Source: Candidatus Fermentithermobacillaceae bacterium UBA3951 | GTDB taxonomy: Bacteria > Bacillota > Sulfobacillia > Fermentithermobacillales > Fermentithermobacillaceae | DNA length: 18,649 bases | Assembly (NCBI GenBank): GCA_002385465.1 | Contig: DGDN01000013.1 | Coordinates: forward strand, 5,426 to 24,074 | Direction: 5' to 3' | Shown: piece by piece, positions 1 to 6,587 of the stretch | Layout of the letters: every line of letters starts with the position of its first letter | How positions within the stretch are numbered: position 1 is the first letter of the stretch | The notes under the pieces: model-generated | Databases searched by the model: none | What the model saw: only the letters and a program-made list of their open reading frames with translations | What the model was told of the DNA's origin: nothing | Translations under genes and position numbers: made by a program

Positions 1-61
1 GTCCAAGGAAATCGTGGCAAGAGGTTACTACCTGGTTGGGGAGCCATTTCGACTGCAATAA
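1..61 (+). CDS. Possible 3' end of an upstream gene (partial, unidentified)
   Basis: Reading from base 2, a frame runs to a TAA at 59-61 and encodes 19 residues ending GEPFRLQ. It looks like an ordinary protein C-terminus. A strong terminator lies about 90 bases downstream at 150-180 on the same strand, as expected if a plus-strand gene ends here. The fragment is too short to identify, and the frame starting at base 1 also stays open to a stop near 111, so the assignment is weak. Confidence 0.3.
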   Translation, partial: SKEIVARGYYLVGEPFRLQ

Positions 62-149
62 CCAGTGACCCAAGCTGTGCTCTTTGGTTTGACTCTATAG
101 CTCCCGCATGATTACCTCTCATTGACCCCGAGCCCATAACGCACCGGGA

Positions 150-180
150 GACGAGGCCACTTGACAGGGCCTCGTCTTTT
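150..180 (+). terminator. Factor-independent terminator upstream of the first cassette
   Basis: A perfect 9-bp stem, GACGAGGCC (150-158) with GGCCTCGTC (168-176), has a 9-base loop and is followed at once by TTTT (177-180). This is a classic intrinsic terminator for plus-strand transcription. It most likely ends the gene upstream of the window. It lies upstream of the candidate promoter for gene A, so it would also insulate the cassette from read-through. Confidence 0.8.
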
Positions 181-182
181 CA

Positions 183-211
183 TTGACCGGTCGCTCTAGC
201 CTGTATATTAC
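183..211 (+). promoter_or_regulatory. Candidate sigma-A-type promoter for the first A-B-C-D cassette
   Basis: TTGACC at 183-188 resembles a -35 box. TATATT at 204-209 (5 of 6 matches to TATAAT) follows with a short 15-base spacer, or TATTAC at 206-211 with a 17-base spacer. The site lies just after the upstream terminator and about 100 bases before the start of gene A, leaving a leader of roughly 95 bases that includes an A/T-rich tract at 220-236. The spacing is not ideal, so this is a candidate only. Confidence 0.3.
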
Positions 212-312
212 AAACGAAGTTTTTTTATACAAATTACCCACAGACTTGCAGAACTTGGCCTCCTGGCCCCGAACAGAGCAGTCACACAACACTCTGGGAG
301 GTGTGCAATAAT

Positions 313-1086
313 TTGGTAGCCGGGAAACAGACCACCTTTCTGTTCTTCGTGCTGTTCTTGGCGACAGCCGCCTACTACATGTCGCGCGCCAAGACTGGCA
401 AAGTGCCATATGTCCGCACTATTCACGGGCTTGAAGCTATAGAAGAGGCGATTGGCAGAGCTACTGAGCTCGGTAAGCCGGTCTTCTATGTACCCGGAAG
501 GACCGAGATCAATACGGCGGGCGCCGCGCAGAACATCGCCGGGCTCGAGATCTTGGGACATGTGGCCAAAATGACCGCCCGCTACGATACAGACCTCAGG
601 GTCGGTATAGCAGCGGCCAACGTATACCCTGTGGCCGAAGCAATCGTCCAGCAGTCCTACCTTGAAGAAGGTAAGCCCGACAGGGTGAAACCCGAAATGG
701 TCCAGTTCCTATCGGCCGAGCAGTTCGCATTTGCAGCGGCGTGCCTCTCCATCATGAACACCGAGAAAGTGGCAAGCGTCGTCTTCGTTGGTGAGTTCCA
801 AGCCGAATCCATGATGCTGGCCGAAGGAGCGGCTCAGGTCGGCGCAGTGACTATCGCCGGGACTGCTCGTACCGCCCAGATCCCGTTCTTCGTCGCTGCT
901 TGCGACTATGTCCTAATAGGTGAAGAGATCTTCGCCGGAGGAGCTTACCTCTCAAGAGACCCGGTGAAGTTGGGCAATCTTGCCGCTCAGGACTGGGGCA
1001 AGCTGGCGGCCATGGTTATCATCATCACCGGTTCGCTCATGGCTACTTTGGGCAACACGGCCATGATCGACTGGCTGAAAATGTAG
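313..1086 (+). CDS. Cassette protein A (copy 1): twice-anchored protein with an alpha/beta-like domain, function unknown
   Basis: Function is not recognised with confidence; DUF6754-type membrane proteins are a possible relation I could not test. The TTG at 313 is chosen because GGAGGTG (297-303) lies nine bases before it, and it gives 257 residues, exactly the length of paralogue A' (11059-11832). A GTG at 301 would overlap the ribosome binding site. A membrane helix at about 8-24 is followed by basic residues, then a domain of about 190 residues with alternating strand/helix character, then a second helix at about 229-246. The positive-inside rule suggests the domain is cytoplasmic. The 15-residue block PFFVAACDYVLIGEE at 191-205 is identical, and identically placed, in A'. 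It is the first gene of a four-gene run, 17 bases before B. Subunit of a membrane complex is my inference. Confidence 0.85.
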   Translation: MVAGKQTTFLFFVLFLATAAYYMSRAKTGKVPYVRTIHGLEAIEEAIGRATELGKPVFYVPGRTEINTAGAAQNIAGLEILGHVAKMTARYDTDLRVGIAAANVYPVAEAIVQQSYLEEGKPDRVKPEMVQFLSAEQFAFAAACLSIMNTEKVASVVFVGEFQAESMMLAEGAAQVGAVTIAGTARTAQIPFFVAACDYVLIGEEIFAGGAYLSRDPVKLGNLAAQDWGKLAAMVIIITGSLMATLGNTAMIDWLKM

Positions 1087-1103
1087 AAAGGGAGGTGTAG
1101 GCG

Positions 1104-1733
1104 GTGAAAAAGGAAGTCCCGATTGCCATAGGTTTTGTAGTGGGAGTACTCATCCTGTTCGAGTACTTCTTTAAGGCAATGGCCCCCGGCGTATCAGATA
1201 TAGCCACAAAGGCACAGAACTGGGGAAGCATCGTATCGGCTTTCGCCATGGGTCTGGCAGCGGCGAACCTCGTAGTCATCCACGGCCGAAGGATCAGGTC
1301 AAAACATCCCGATGCCTGGATGTCCTGGATTCTCTATCTCGGGATCCTGGTCATGGTCGCAACCGGCCTCTCAGCTCAGGAGAGCGCCCTTCACAACGTC
1401 TACTCCTTCTTGTACGACGGACTATATCTACCCTTGGGCACAGCGATGTTCTCGATCATGGTTTTCTTCATCGCGTCTGCTGCGCGCCGGGCATTTAGAG
1501 CCAGGAACATTGACGCCATGTTCCTTCTGGTTTCAGGTCTCTTGGTCATGCTCGGCAACGCACCGCTCATGAGGATGGTATCCCCCTGGTTCCCGAAAGC
1601 GAGCGCGTGGTTCATGAGCTACGCCAACGTCGCCGGAAACCGCGCCATCATGATCGGCGCGGCTCTCGGGATGGTCTTGACCGGTTTTCGAGTCATCGTC
1701 GGGATCGACCGGTCCTACTTTGGTGGAGAATAG
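1104..1733 (+). CDS. Cassette protein B (copy 1): polytopic membrane protein, function unknown
   Basis: Starts at GTG 1104 with GGAGGTG at 1091-1097. It has 209 residues, the same as paralogue B' (10424-11053). About six hydrophobic segments are visible, near residues 5-24, 40-60, 73-90, 110-127, 138-152 and 180-198, so it is an integral membrane protein. Basic loops (GRRIRSKH at 61-68, RRAFRARN at 128-135) should face the cytoplasm. Residues shared with B' include the RAFRA motif (129-133), an SG...MLG..P pattern around 144-154 and NVAG.R.IMI near 175-184. No signature of a known transporter family is apparent to me. It lies between A and C in a tight operon, which suggests a membrane subunit working with them. 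Confidence 0.85.
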   Translation: MKKEVPIAIGFVVGVLILFEYFFKAMAPGVSDIATKAQNWGSIVSAFAMGLAAANLVVIHGRRIRSKHPDAWMSWILYLGILVMVATGLSAQESALHNVYSFLYDGLYLPLGTAMFSIMVFFIASAARRAFRARNIDAMFLLVSGLLVMLGNAPLMRMVSPWFPKASAWFMSYANVAGNRAIMIGAALGMVLTGFRVIVGIDRSYFGGE

Positions 1734-1745
1734 GAGGTGACGAGG

Positions 1746-2582
1746 GTGAACGTAATCAAATGGTTTGGAACCCTGGACAGGCGCTGGCTATATGCGCTCC
1801 TTCTCTTCGTGGTCGTCACCCCGCTCATTCGTCCCCTCGGCATCCCGGTTGACGTCACGGAGAGCACCGCTCAGTTCGTAGAAGCCGTGGAGAAACTCAA
1901 ACCGGGCGACAAGATGCTTCTGGTGTTTGACTATTCCATCGGCGGGGGTCCGGACGTAGACCCGCAGGCCCAGGTAGTCTTGGCCCACGCCCTCTCCAAG
2001 GGCGTCAAGGTGGTCGAGGTGGCATTCATCGACACCGGGCTCAACTATGCACAAAAGACCATCGAGAAATGGGAGAAAGCCGGCAAAGTATACGGTGAAG
2101 ATATCCTGCTCCTCGGCTACGCAGCAGGCAGTGAGACGGCCATCTCCGCTTTCGCCCAGGACATCGCGCAGGTGTTTCCGATCGACATACGGGGTAAGCC
2201 CTTGAGCTCCTACCCGATAATGCAGGGCATCCAGAACGCCGGCGACTTTGACTTCATCGCCGAGTTCGCCACCGGGATCCCCGGCCCGGCCGAGTGGATC
2301 AGGCAGGTTGTCACCAGGTACAACGTTCCCCTGGGGTGCGGTGTGGTCGCGGTTATGGGTCCGCAGAACGTACCGTACCTTCAGTCAGGGCAGTTGGTTG
2401 GTCTTCTCGGCGGTGGCCTTAAGTCGGCCGCCGAGTATGAAATAGCGGTCAACATGCCCGGTGCGGCCACAGCTGCGATGGACGCCCAGTCTCTGGGTCA
2501 CGTCGTCATAGTCCTCTTCGTATTGATCGGCAACCTTCTGTTCCTTGTCGAGCGTACGGAACAGAAGGCAAGAAAAGGTTAG
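1746..2582 (+). CDS. Cassette protein C (copy 1): twice-anchored protein with an extracytoplasmic-type domain, function unknown
   Basis: The GTG at 1746 is preferred because AGGAGGTGA (1732-1740) lies just before it; an in-frame GTG at 1737 overlaps that site. This gives 278 residues against 281 for C'. Basic residues (K5, R12, R13) precede a membrane helix at about 14-30. A domain of about 210 residues follows, then a helix at about 251-267 and a basic tail (R270 to K277). That charge pattern places both ends inside and the domain outside. The two copies align without a gap for about the first 180 residues, with FDYS at 61-64 in both. Both also carry PYLQSGQ (210-216) and AMDAQS (244-249; MMDAQS in C'). 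No enzyme motif is recognised; a substrate-binding or assembly role is speculation. Confidence 0.85.
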   Translation: MNVIKWFGTLDRRWLYALLLFVVVTPLIRPLGIPVDVTESTAQFVEAVEKLKPGDKMLLVFDYSIGGGPDVDPQAQVVLAHALSKGVKVVEVAFIDTGLNYAQKTIEKWEKAGKVYGEDILLLGYAAGSETAISAFAQDIAQVFPIDIRGKPLSSYPIMQGIQNAGDFDFIAEFATGIPGPAEWIRQVVTRYNVPLGCGVVAVMGPQNVPYLQSGQLVGLLGGGLKSAAEYEIAVNMPGAATAAMDAQSLGHVVIVLFVLIGNLLFLVERTEQKARKG

Positions 2583-2593
2583 GGGGTGAAGAC

Positions 2594-3211
2594 ATGGACC
2601 TGGCAACCGCAAAAGTGTGGGCCGGTGCTCTCTGCACATTCGCCATCTACAGCTTCCTTTGGAAAGAAAACCGGTTTTTCAGGGCTTTTCAGAACTTGTA
2701 CGTCGGATTGGCCGCAGGCTACAGCTTGGTGGTGGCCTTCAACACCCTGAAGCGTCAGGCCTGGGTTCCCCTTGCCGAGTCAGGAGACGTTTCGGTGGTG
2801 GTACCGATAGTGTTCGGCATACTGTTGTTCACCCGCCTTTCGAAGAAATACGGTTGGATAGCCCGGTACCCCATGGCGCTCCTCATGGGCATCGGTTCGG
2901 CGCTGTCCATGAAGGCTATCGAGAGCGATTTCGTGAGGCAGATCCAGGCCAGCATCATAAGCTGGAAGGGTACCGGCATAGGAGGCACGTTCAACAATTT
3001 GGTGCTCTCCCTGGGTACGGCGTTCGCGCTGGTATACTTTTTCTTCACCTTCAAGCCGACCAAGGCGTCTCAAGTGACCGGGAGACTCGGCAGATGGGTG
3101 CTAATGCTGTGTTTCGGCGCGGCATTTGGCTCGGCAGTTCAAGGCAGATTGTCGCTCCTAATATCCCAGATGCAGTTCCTGCTGAGAGACTGGCTGCGTC
3201 TCATATCTTAG
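2594..3211 (+). CDS. Cassette protein D (copy 1): polytopic membrane protein, function unknown
   Basis: ATG at 2594 with GGGGTGA at 2582-2588; 205 residues, identical in length to D' (8935-9552). About six hydrophobic stretches are visible. The most conserved part is the C-terminus, residues 174-201, with the shared pattern FGA.FG....GRLSLLI....FL..DWL. It is the last gene of the cassette, 11 bases after C, and is followed by a strong hairpin at 3263-3288 before a convergent gene. I do not recognise the family. Because D occurs with A, B and C twice in this window, it is probably an obligate partner of the same membrane complex. Confidence 0.85.
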   Translation: MDLATAKVWAGALCTFAIYSFLWKENRFFRAFQNLYVGLAAGYSLVVAFNTLKRQAWVPLAESGDVSVVVPIVFGILLFTRLSKKYGWIARYPMALLMGIGSALSMKAIESDFVRQIQASIISWKGTGIGGTFNNLVLSLGTAFALVYFFFTFKPTKASQVTGRLGRWVLMLCFGAAFGSAVQGRLSLLISQMQFLLRDWLRLIS

Positions 3212-3262
3212 CCGGGAGCGGGTGGGGGAAACCTTCGTACAGAAAACTAACGGGAATAAGCC

Positions 3263-3288
3263 AAGGGTGCGGTGCTTACCGCACCCTT
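3263..3288. terminator. Bidirectional terminator hairpin between cassette 1 and the amidohydrolase gene
   Basis: A perfect 11-bp inverted repeat, AAGGGTGCGGT (3263-3273) with ACCGCACCCTT (3278-3288), has a GCTT loop. It sits between the plus-strand stop at 3211 and the minus-strand stop at 3322-3320. The position between convergent genes fits termination from both sides. No long T tract follows on either strand, so efficiency is uncertain. Confidence 0.6.
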
Positions 3289-3319
3289 AAGTCCTTCCGC
3301 AATGTGGAACCGTTTCGGC

Positions 3320-4729
3320 TTACGTCCTGGTGAAGAACAGGCTCTTCGTAAGGTCTACGGCTTGCGATGTTAGGCCGGCTTCTTTAGCTTTAAGGGCGCC
3401 CTCGGGAGTGGCCGCAAGCAGGTGACCACCCTTCCCTACTACCACGCCGTCGATCATGATCACTTGCCCCCGGGAAATCCCCAGGTAAGCGTGGCCCGTT
3501 ACGGGACATACCACGGTCACGTCTCCGTCAAAACCTTCGGCGAGGGCCCCTTTATGCTCAAAACCGAACATGCGGGCCGGATTCAGTGTCAGCTTCCTCA
3601 CCAGTTCAGGCCAGGTCAGGGCACCGAGCCGGACCAGTGCCGCTCCCCTCTCAAGCTGGACATTCCTCGGTATGGCGCCGCCGTCGGTGCTTATGGCGTC
3701 GACGACAAACTCATCGCCGTCCTTCATCTTGGCGATGGCGAGTATGTGCATGGAGGTCGTGTCGTTCACGGGGAAGCTCACGCCGGTCTTCGTCTCGGCG
3801 TCTTTCCAGATCCGGAAACCTTCCTCGCCCGTTACGAGTTCCATCTTTCCCCCGCGGACAACCTGGATGAACGCCCACCCGCCGAGGATCGCCTCGCCCA
3901 TACCTTTCTCGTCGGGCGTGTACCCGCCCATGCGGAGGCAGTTGCGGGTTACATGGCTAGTCGGAAGCCCGTCTTTGATGTGGGCCGAGGTGCCGTTGAT
4001 GGTACCCAGGTACGACTCGGAGACAAGGTTCCGGTGGCTCCTTAGTAAGTCGACGGCTTCAAGGGCCTCGGCGGCGGGAGCCCGGTGCAGCCCGCGGCAG
4101 TAGCTGTTCACATGCGCGATGTGGAGGTGGTTGTTACCCGCGAGTTCCACGGCCTCGCGCAAACCTTCAATGTCGCTCCCGTGCCTCGTCGAGCCCACGT
4201 GGAAAGCCACGTAACAGCCCTTTCTGTTTGCCACGTCAATAATACGGGCGGTAGCCTCAGGGGTCGCCGGGCTGTGTCCTCCGACGATCTTGAGCCCGAT
4301 GGCGCCATGAGCAAGGGCCCTGTCAGTGATCTCCGAAAGTTCCTCTACGCCCGGGTCGGCATCCTTCGTGTTGCGTCCCGGAGTCACCGTATGTAGGCCG
4401 GCAATATTCATCCCACAGCCATTGGTCGCAAGCCCTTTAACCGTATCCTGGATCGGCCCTCCGAAGTCAACGGCGGTAATCACGCCCACGCTTGCCATCA
4501 TCGAAAAGCCTATCCACCTTGCTTCAGAGGAAACGTGGACGTGGGTGTCGATAACCCCGGGCATAACGATGTAACCTTCTACGTCAATAACGCTGTCCGC
4601 ATCCACGGCGGGAAGCGATGGAGATACCGCTGCGATCTTCCCGTGCCTTATACCCACATCATACTTGCCGTCAAGCCCGGTGAGGGGGTCGATCACCCGC
4701 CCGTTCTTAAGCAAGACGTCGTATTTCAT
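3320..4729 (-). CDS. Amidohydrolase-superfamily metal-dependent hydrolase (dihydroorotase/hydantoinase-like fold)
   Basis: 469 residues from the ATG at 4729, preceded by GAGAGGGTGA; upstream extension in the same frame lacks a better ribosome binding site. Motifs in order are the N-terminal KNGRVIDP segment, the metal-binding HxH (DTHVHV, H63 and H65), a lysine in GLKIVGG (K147) suited to be the carboxylated bridging residue, H177 (AFHVGS), H206 (IAHVNS) and the catalytic-type aspartate in STDGG (D349). This is a complete binuclear amidohydrolase set. Such enzymes hydrolyse cyclic amides, N-acyl or carbamoyl bonds. The exact substrate is not predictable, though the neighbouring D-aminoacylase and peptide genes point to amino-acid derivatives. 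No signal peptide, so cytoplasmic. Transcribed divergently from the D-aminoacylase gene. Confidence 0.85.
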   Translation of the reverse strand: MKYDVLLKNGRVIDPLTGLDGKYDVGIRHGKIAAVSPSLPAVDADSVIDVEGYIVMPGVIDTHVHVSSEARWIGFSMMASVGVITAVDFGGPIQDTVKGLATNGCGMNIAGLHTVTPGRNTKDADPGVEELSEITDRALAHGAIGLKIVGGHSPATPEATARIIDVANRKGCYVAFHVGSTRHGSDIEGLREAVELAGNNHLHIAHVNSYCRGLHRAPAAEALEAVDLLRSHRNLVSESYLGTINGTSAHIKDGLPTSHVTRNCLRMGGYTPDEKGMGEAILGGWAFIQVVRGGKMELVTGEEGFRIWKDAETKTGVSFPVNDTTSMHILAIAKMKDGDEFVVDAISTDGGAIPRNVQLERGAALVRLGALTWPELVRKLTLNPARMFGFEHKGALAEGFDGDVTVVCPVTGHAYLGISRGQVIMIDGVVVGKGGHLLAATPEGALKAKEAGLTSQAVDLTKSLFFTRT

Positions 4730-4760
4730 CTCTTCACCCTCTCTCGGTTCAAAGTGGACC

Positions 4761-4800
4761 TTGCGGCAAAAGAGACACTGCCGCAAAGTAGCGTTCGCTA
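4761..4800. promoter_or_regulatory. Two adjacent palindromes in the divergent amidohydrolase control region
   Basis: A perfect 8-bp inverted repeat TTGCGGCA (4761-4768) / TGCCGCAA (4779-4786) is followed three bases later by TAGCGTTCGCTA (4789-4800), a 5+5 bp dyad with a two-base centre. Both lie 30-70 bases upstream of the minus-strand amidohydrolase start and 135-175 bases upstream of the plus-strand D-aminoacylase start. They could be operators for a shared regulator or leader-RNA hairpins of the minus-strand transcript. A TTGTGG...GATAAG pair on the minus strand near 4810-4840 is a weak promoter candidate. Confidence 0.4.
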
Positions 4801-4934
4801 ATGCTTTCTCCTTATCCTTGTGTCAGTGAGTAATCCACAAGAGGATACTTCTCCTCCCGTTGGAGAAGTCTGATCAGCAACTGCACATGGGATACATGTA
4901 TCTCCGATCTCTGAGAACCGGGAGGATGGATATC

Positions 4935-6518
4935 ATGGCTCATTTTGACGTGGTTATCACGGGCGGCACGGTCGTTGACGGGACCGGCGCCCCGAAAAGA
5001 GCGGCCGAAGTGGGAATATCGGGCGGCCGTATTACCGCAGTAGCCGCTCCGGGAGAGCTGCGGGCGGCGGCGGCCGCGGACAGAATAGATGCGACGGGAA
5101 AGGTCGTTTGCCCTGGGTTTATCGATACGCACAGCCACAGCGACCTTCTTGTACTCAAAGAACCGTTCATCGCCCCCAAAATCATGCAGGGAGTAACTAC
5201 AGAACTCATCGGTCAAGACGGGATGTCCCTCGCGCCCTTACGCGAAGACTGCATACCTGCGTGGAAAAAAGCCATGGCGGGCCTGGAAGGCGACTATGAG
5301 GTGGATTGGGATTGGCTTGATGTAGACGGATACCTGACCCGCATAGAAGCCATGGACCTGGGACCAAACTTCGCCTTTCTTGCGCCTCACGGGAATATAA
5401 GGATGAAAGTTATGGGTCTGGAAGACAGGCCCCCCACTCCGGACGAAACAGCCGAAATGCAGGACCTTCTGCGCGAGTGCCTGGACCAGGGCGCTTTCGG
5501 GATGTCCACCGGGATGATCTACCCGCCGTGCTGCTACGCAGACACCAAAGAGTTCGTCGCTCTGTGCAAGGTATTGGCCGAGCGTGACGCGCCTTTTGTG
5601 GTGCACAAGCGTAACGCGTCCGACCGGGTCTTGGAATCCATCGAAGAACTCCTTAGCATCAGCCGGCAATCAGGATGTCGCACCCACATATCCCACTTCA
5701 AAGTAGCAGGCAGACTTAACTGGGGAAAGATTGACCGGGTATTCCAGCTGTTGGACGGCGCAGACTTCTCCTTCGATAATTACCCGTACGTGGCGGGCAG
5801 CACCATGCTTGCAGTGATCCTCCCTCCTTGGGCCCATAACGGAGGGACCGAGAAGCTTTTGGAAAGGCTCCGGAGTCCCGAAGAACGGGCCAGGATGAAG
5901 AAAGACATCATCGATGGAATTCAGGGCTGGGATAACTTCGTCCACAGAGCGGGGTTTGAGGGCATCCGGATCACGTTCGTGAAGACTGCCGAAAACCGTG
6001 ACGCAGTCGGAAAGAGCCTGAAAGAGCTAGGCGAGCTCCGTGGCAAAGACCCGCTTGATGCCACGTTCGATTTGCTCCTGGAGGAAGACAACACTGCCGG
6101 TCTCGTGGTCTTCCACGGGCTTGAAGAGCATGTCGTGAGGATCATGCAGCGGCCCGAGGGAAACATATGCTCTGACGGGATCATGGGCGCCAAACCCCAT
6201 CCCAGGCTATACGGGTCGTTCCCGAGGGTGCTCGGCCGGTACGTGCGCGAAGAGAAGGCTTTGAGGCTCGAGGAGGCCATCTACAAGATGACAGGGCGCC
6301 CCGCCTCGGTCATCGGACTCAAAGACCGTGGCCTGATAAGAGAAGGCAATGCGGCAGATATCGTGATATTCGACCCGGCCGCCGTTATCGATAAAGCGAC
6401 CTACGACGACCCTCAGCAATATCCTGCAGGTATCGAACACGTCCTGGTCAACGGGAAAGTACTTGTTGAGAGTGGAAAGCCCCGCCCTCAGAAGGCAGGG
6501 AAAGTACTTAGGGCGTAA
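4935..6518 (+). CDS. N-acyl-D-amino-acid deacylase (D-aminoacylase)
   Basis: 527 residues from the ATG at 4935, nine bases after GGGAGG; an earlier in-frame ATG at 4860 adds an unlikely 25-residue tail. The family hydrolyses N-acyl-D-amino acids to free D-amino acids and a carboxylate. Visible features are the FDVVITGGTVVDGTG start, HxH in DTHSHSD (H66, H68), TTELIGQDG (88-96), the GMSTGMIYPP segment (189-198), histidines in VVHKRN (H224) and HISHF (H251, H254), and a C-terminal CSDG with PHPRLYGSFPRVLGRY. The GQDG segment has Asp where the characterised Alcaligenes-type enzymes carry a metal-binding Cys. The C-terminal IREGNAADIVIFDP region is typical. No signal peptide, so cytoplasmic. It diverges from the amidohydrolase at 3320-4729 and ends at a hairpin shared with the chemoreceptor gene. 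Confidence 0.92.
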   Translation: MAHFDVVITGGTVVDGTGAPKRAAEVGISGGRITAVAAPGELRAAAAADRIDATGKVVCPGFIDTHSHSDLLVLKEPFIAPKIMQGVTTELIGQDGMSLAPLREDCIPAWKKAMAGLEGDYEVDWDWLDVDGYLTRIEAMDLGPNFAFLAPHGNIRMKVMGLEDRPPTPDETAEMQDLLRECLDQGAFGMSTGMIYPPCCYADTKEFVALCKVLAERDAPFVVHKRNASDRVLESIEELLSISRQSGCRTHISHFKVAGRLNWGKIDRVFQLLDGADFSFDNYPYVAGSTMLAVILPPWAHNGGTEKLLERLRSPEERARMKKDIIDGIQGWDNFVHRAGFEGIRITFVKTAENRDAVGKSLKELGELRGKDPLDATFDLLLEEDNTAGLVVFHGLEEHVVRIMQRPEGNICSDGIMGAKPHPRLYGSFPRVLGRYVREEKALRLEEAIYKMTGRPASVIGLKDRGLIREGNAADIVIFDPAAVIDKATYDDPQQYPAGIEHVLVNGKVLVESGKPRPQKAGKVLRA

Positions 6519-6531
6519 GGGCAGAGGTGTA

Positions 6532-6571
6532 AGAGAGAGGCATGAGCGGCATCTCCGCCCGTGCCTCTCTT
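6532..6571. terminator. Hairpin terminator between convergent D-aminoacylase and chemoreceptor genes
   Basis: Arms 6534-6549 and 6555-6570 form a 16-position stem with 14 Watson-Crick pairs, one G-T pair and one mismatch around a CATCT loop. It lies between the plus-strand stop at 6518 and the minus-strand stop at 6588. The minus-strand 3' side continues TCTCTCTT, a partly T-rich tail, so it probably terminates the chemoreceptor transcript and perhaps both. A near copy lies at 8799-8832. Confidence 0.65.
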
Positions 6572-6587
6572 CTTCCATAAAGGCCTT

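Noticed and set aside
161..188. TTGACA at 161-166 as a -35 box
   Set aside because: It is in the loop of the terminator at 150-180, and no -10-like sequence occurs 16-18 bases downstream.
2617..3333. Plus-strand open frame overlapping D in another frame
   Set aside because: D matches D' over its whole length. The alternative frame is Arg/Gly/His-rich, runs through the hairpin at 3263-3288 and into the convergent gene.
3422..4103. Several plus-strand frames opposite the amidohydrolase gene
   Set aside because: The minus strand encodes a full set of amidohydrolase metal ligands. The plus-strand frames show no motif and overlap each other.
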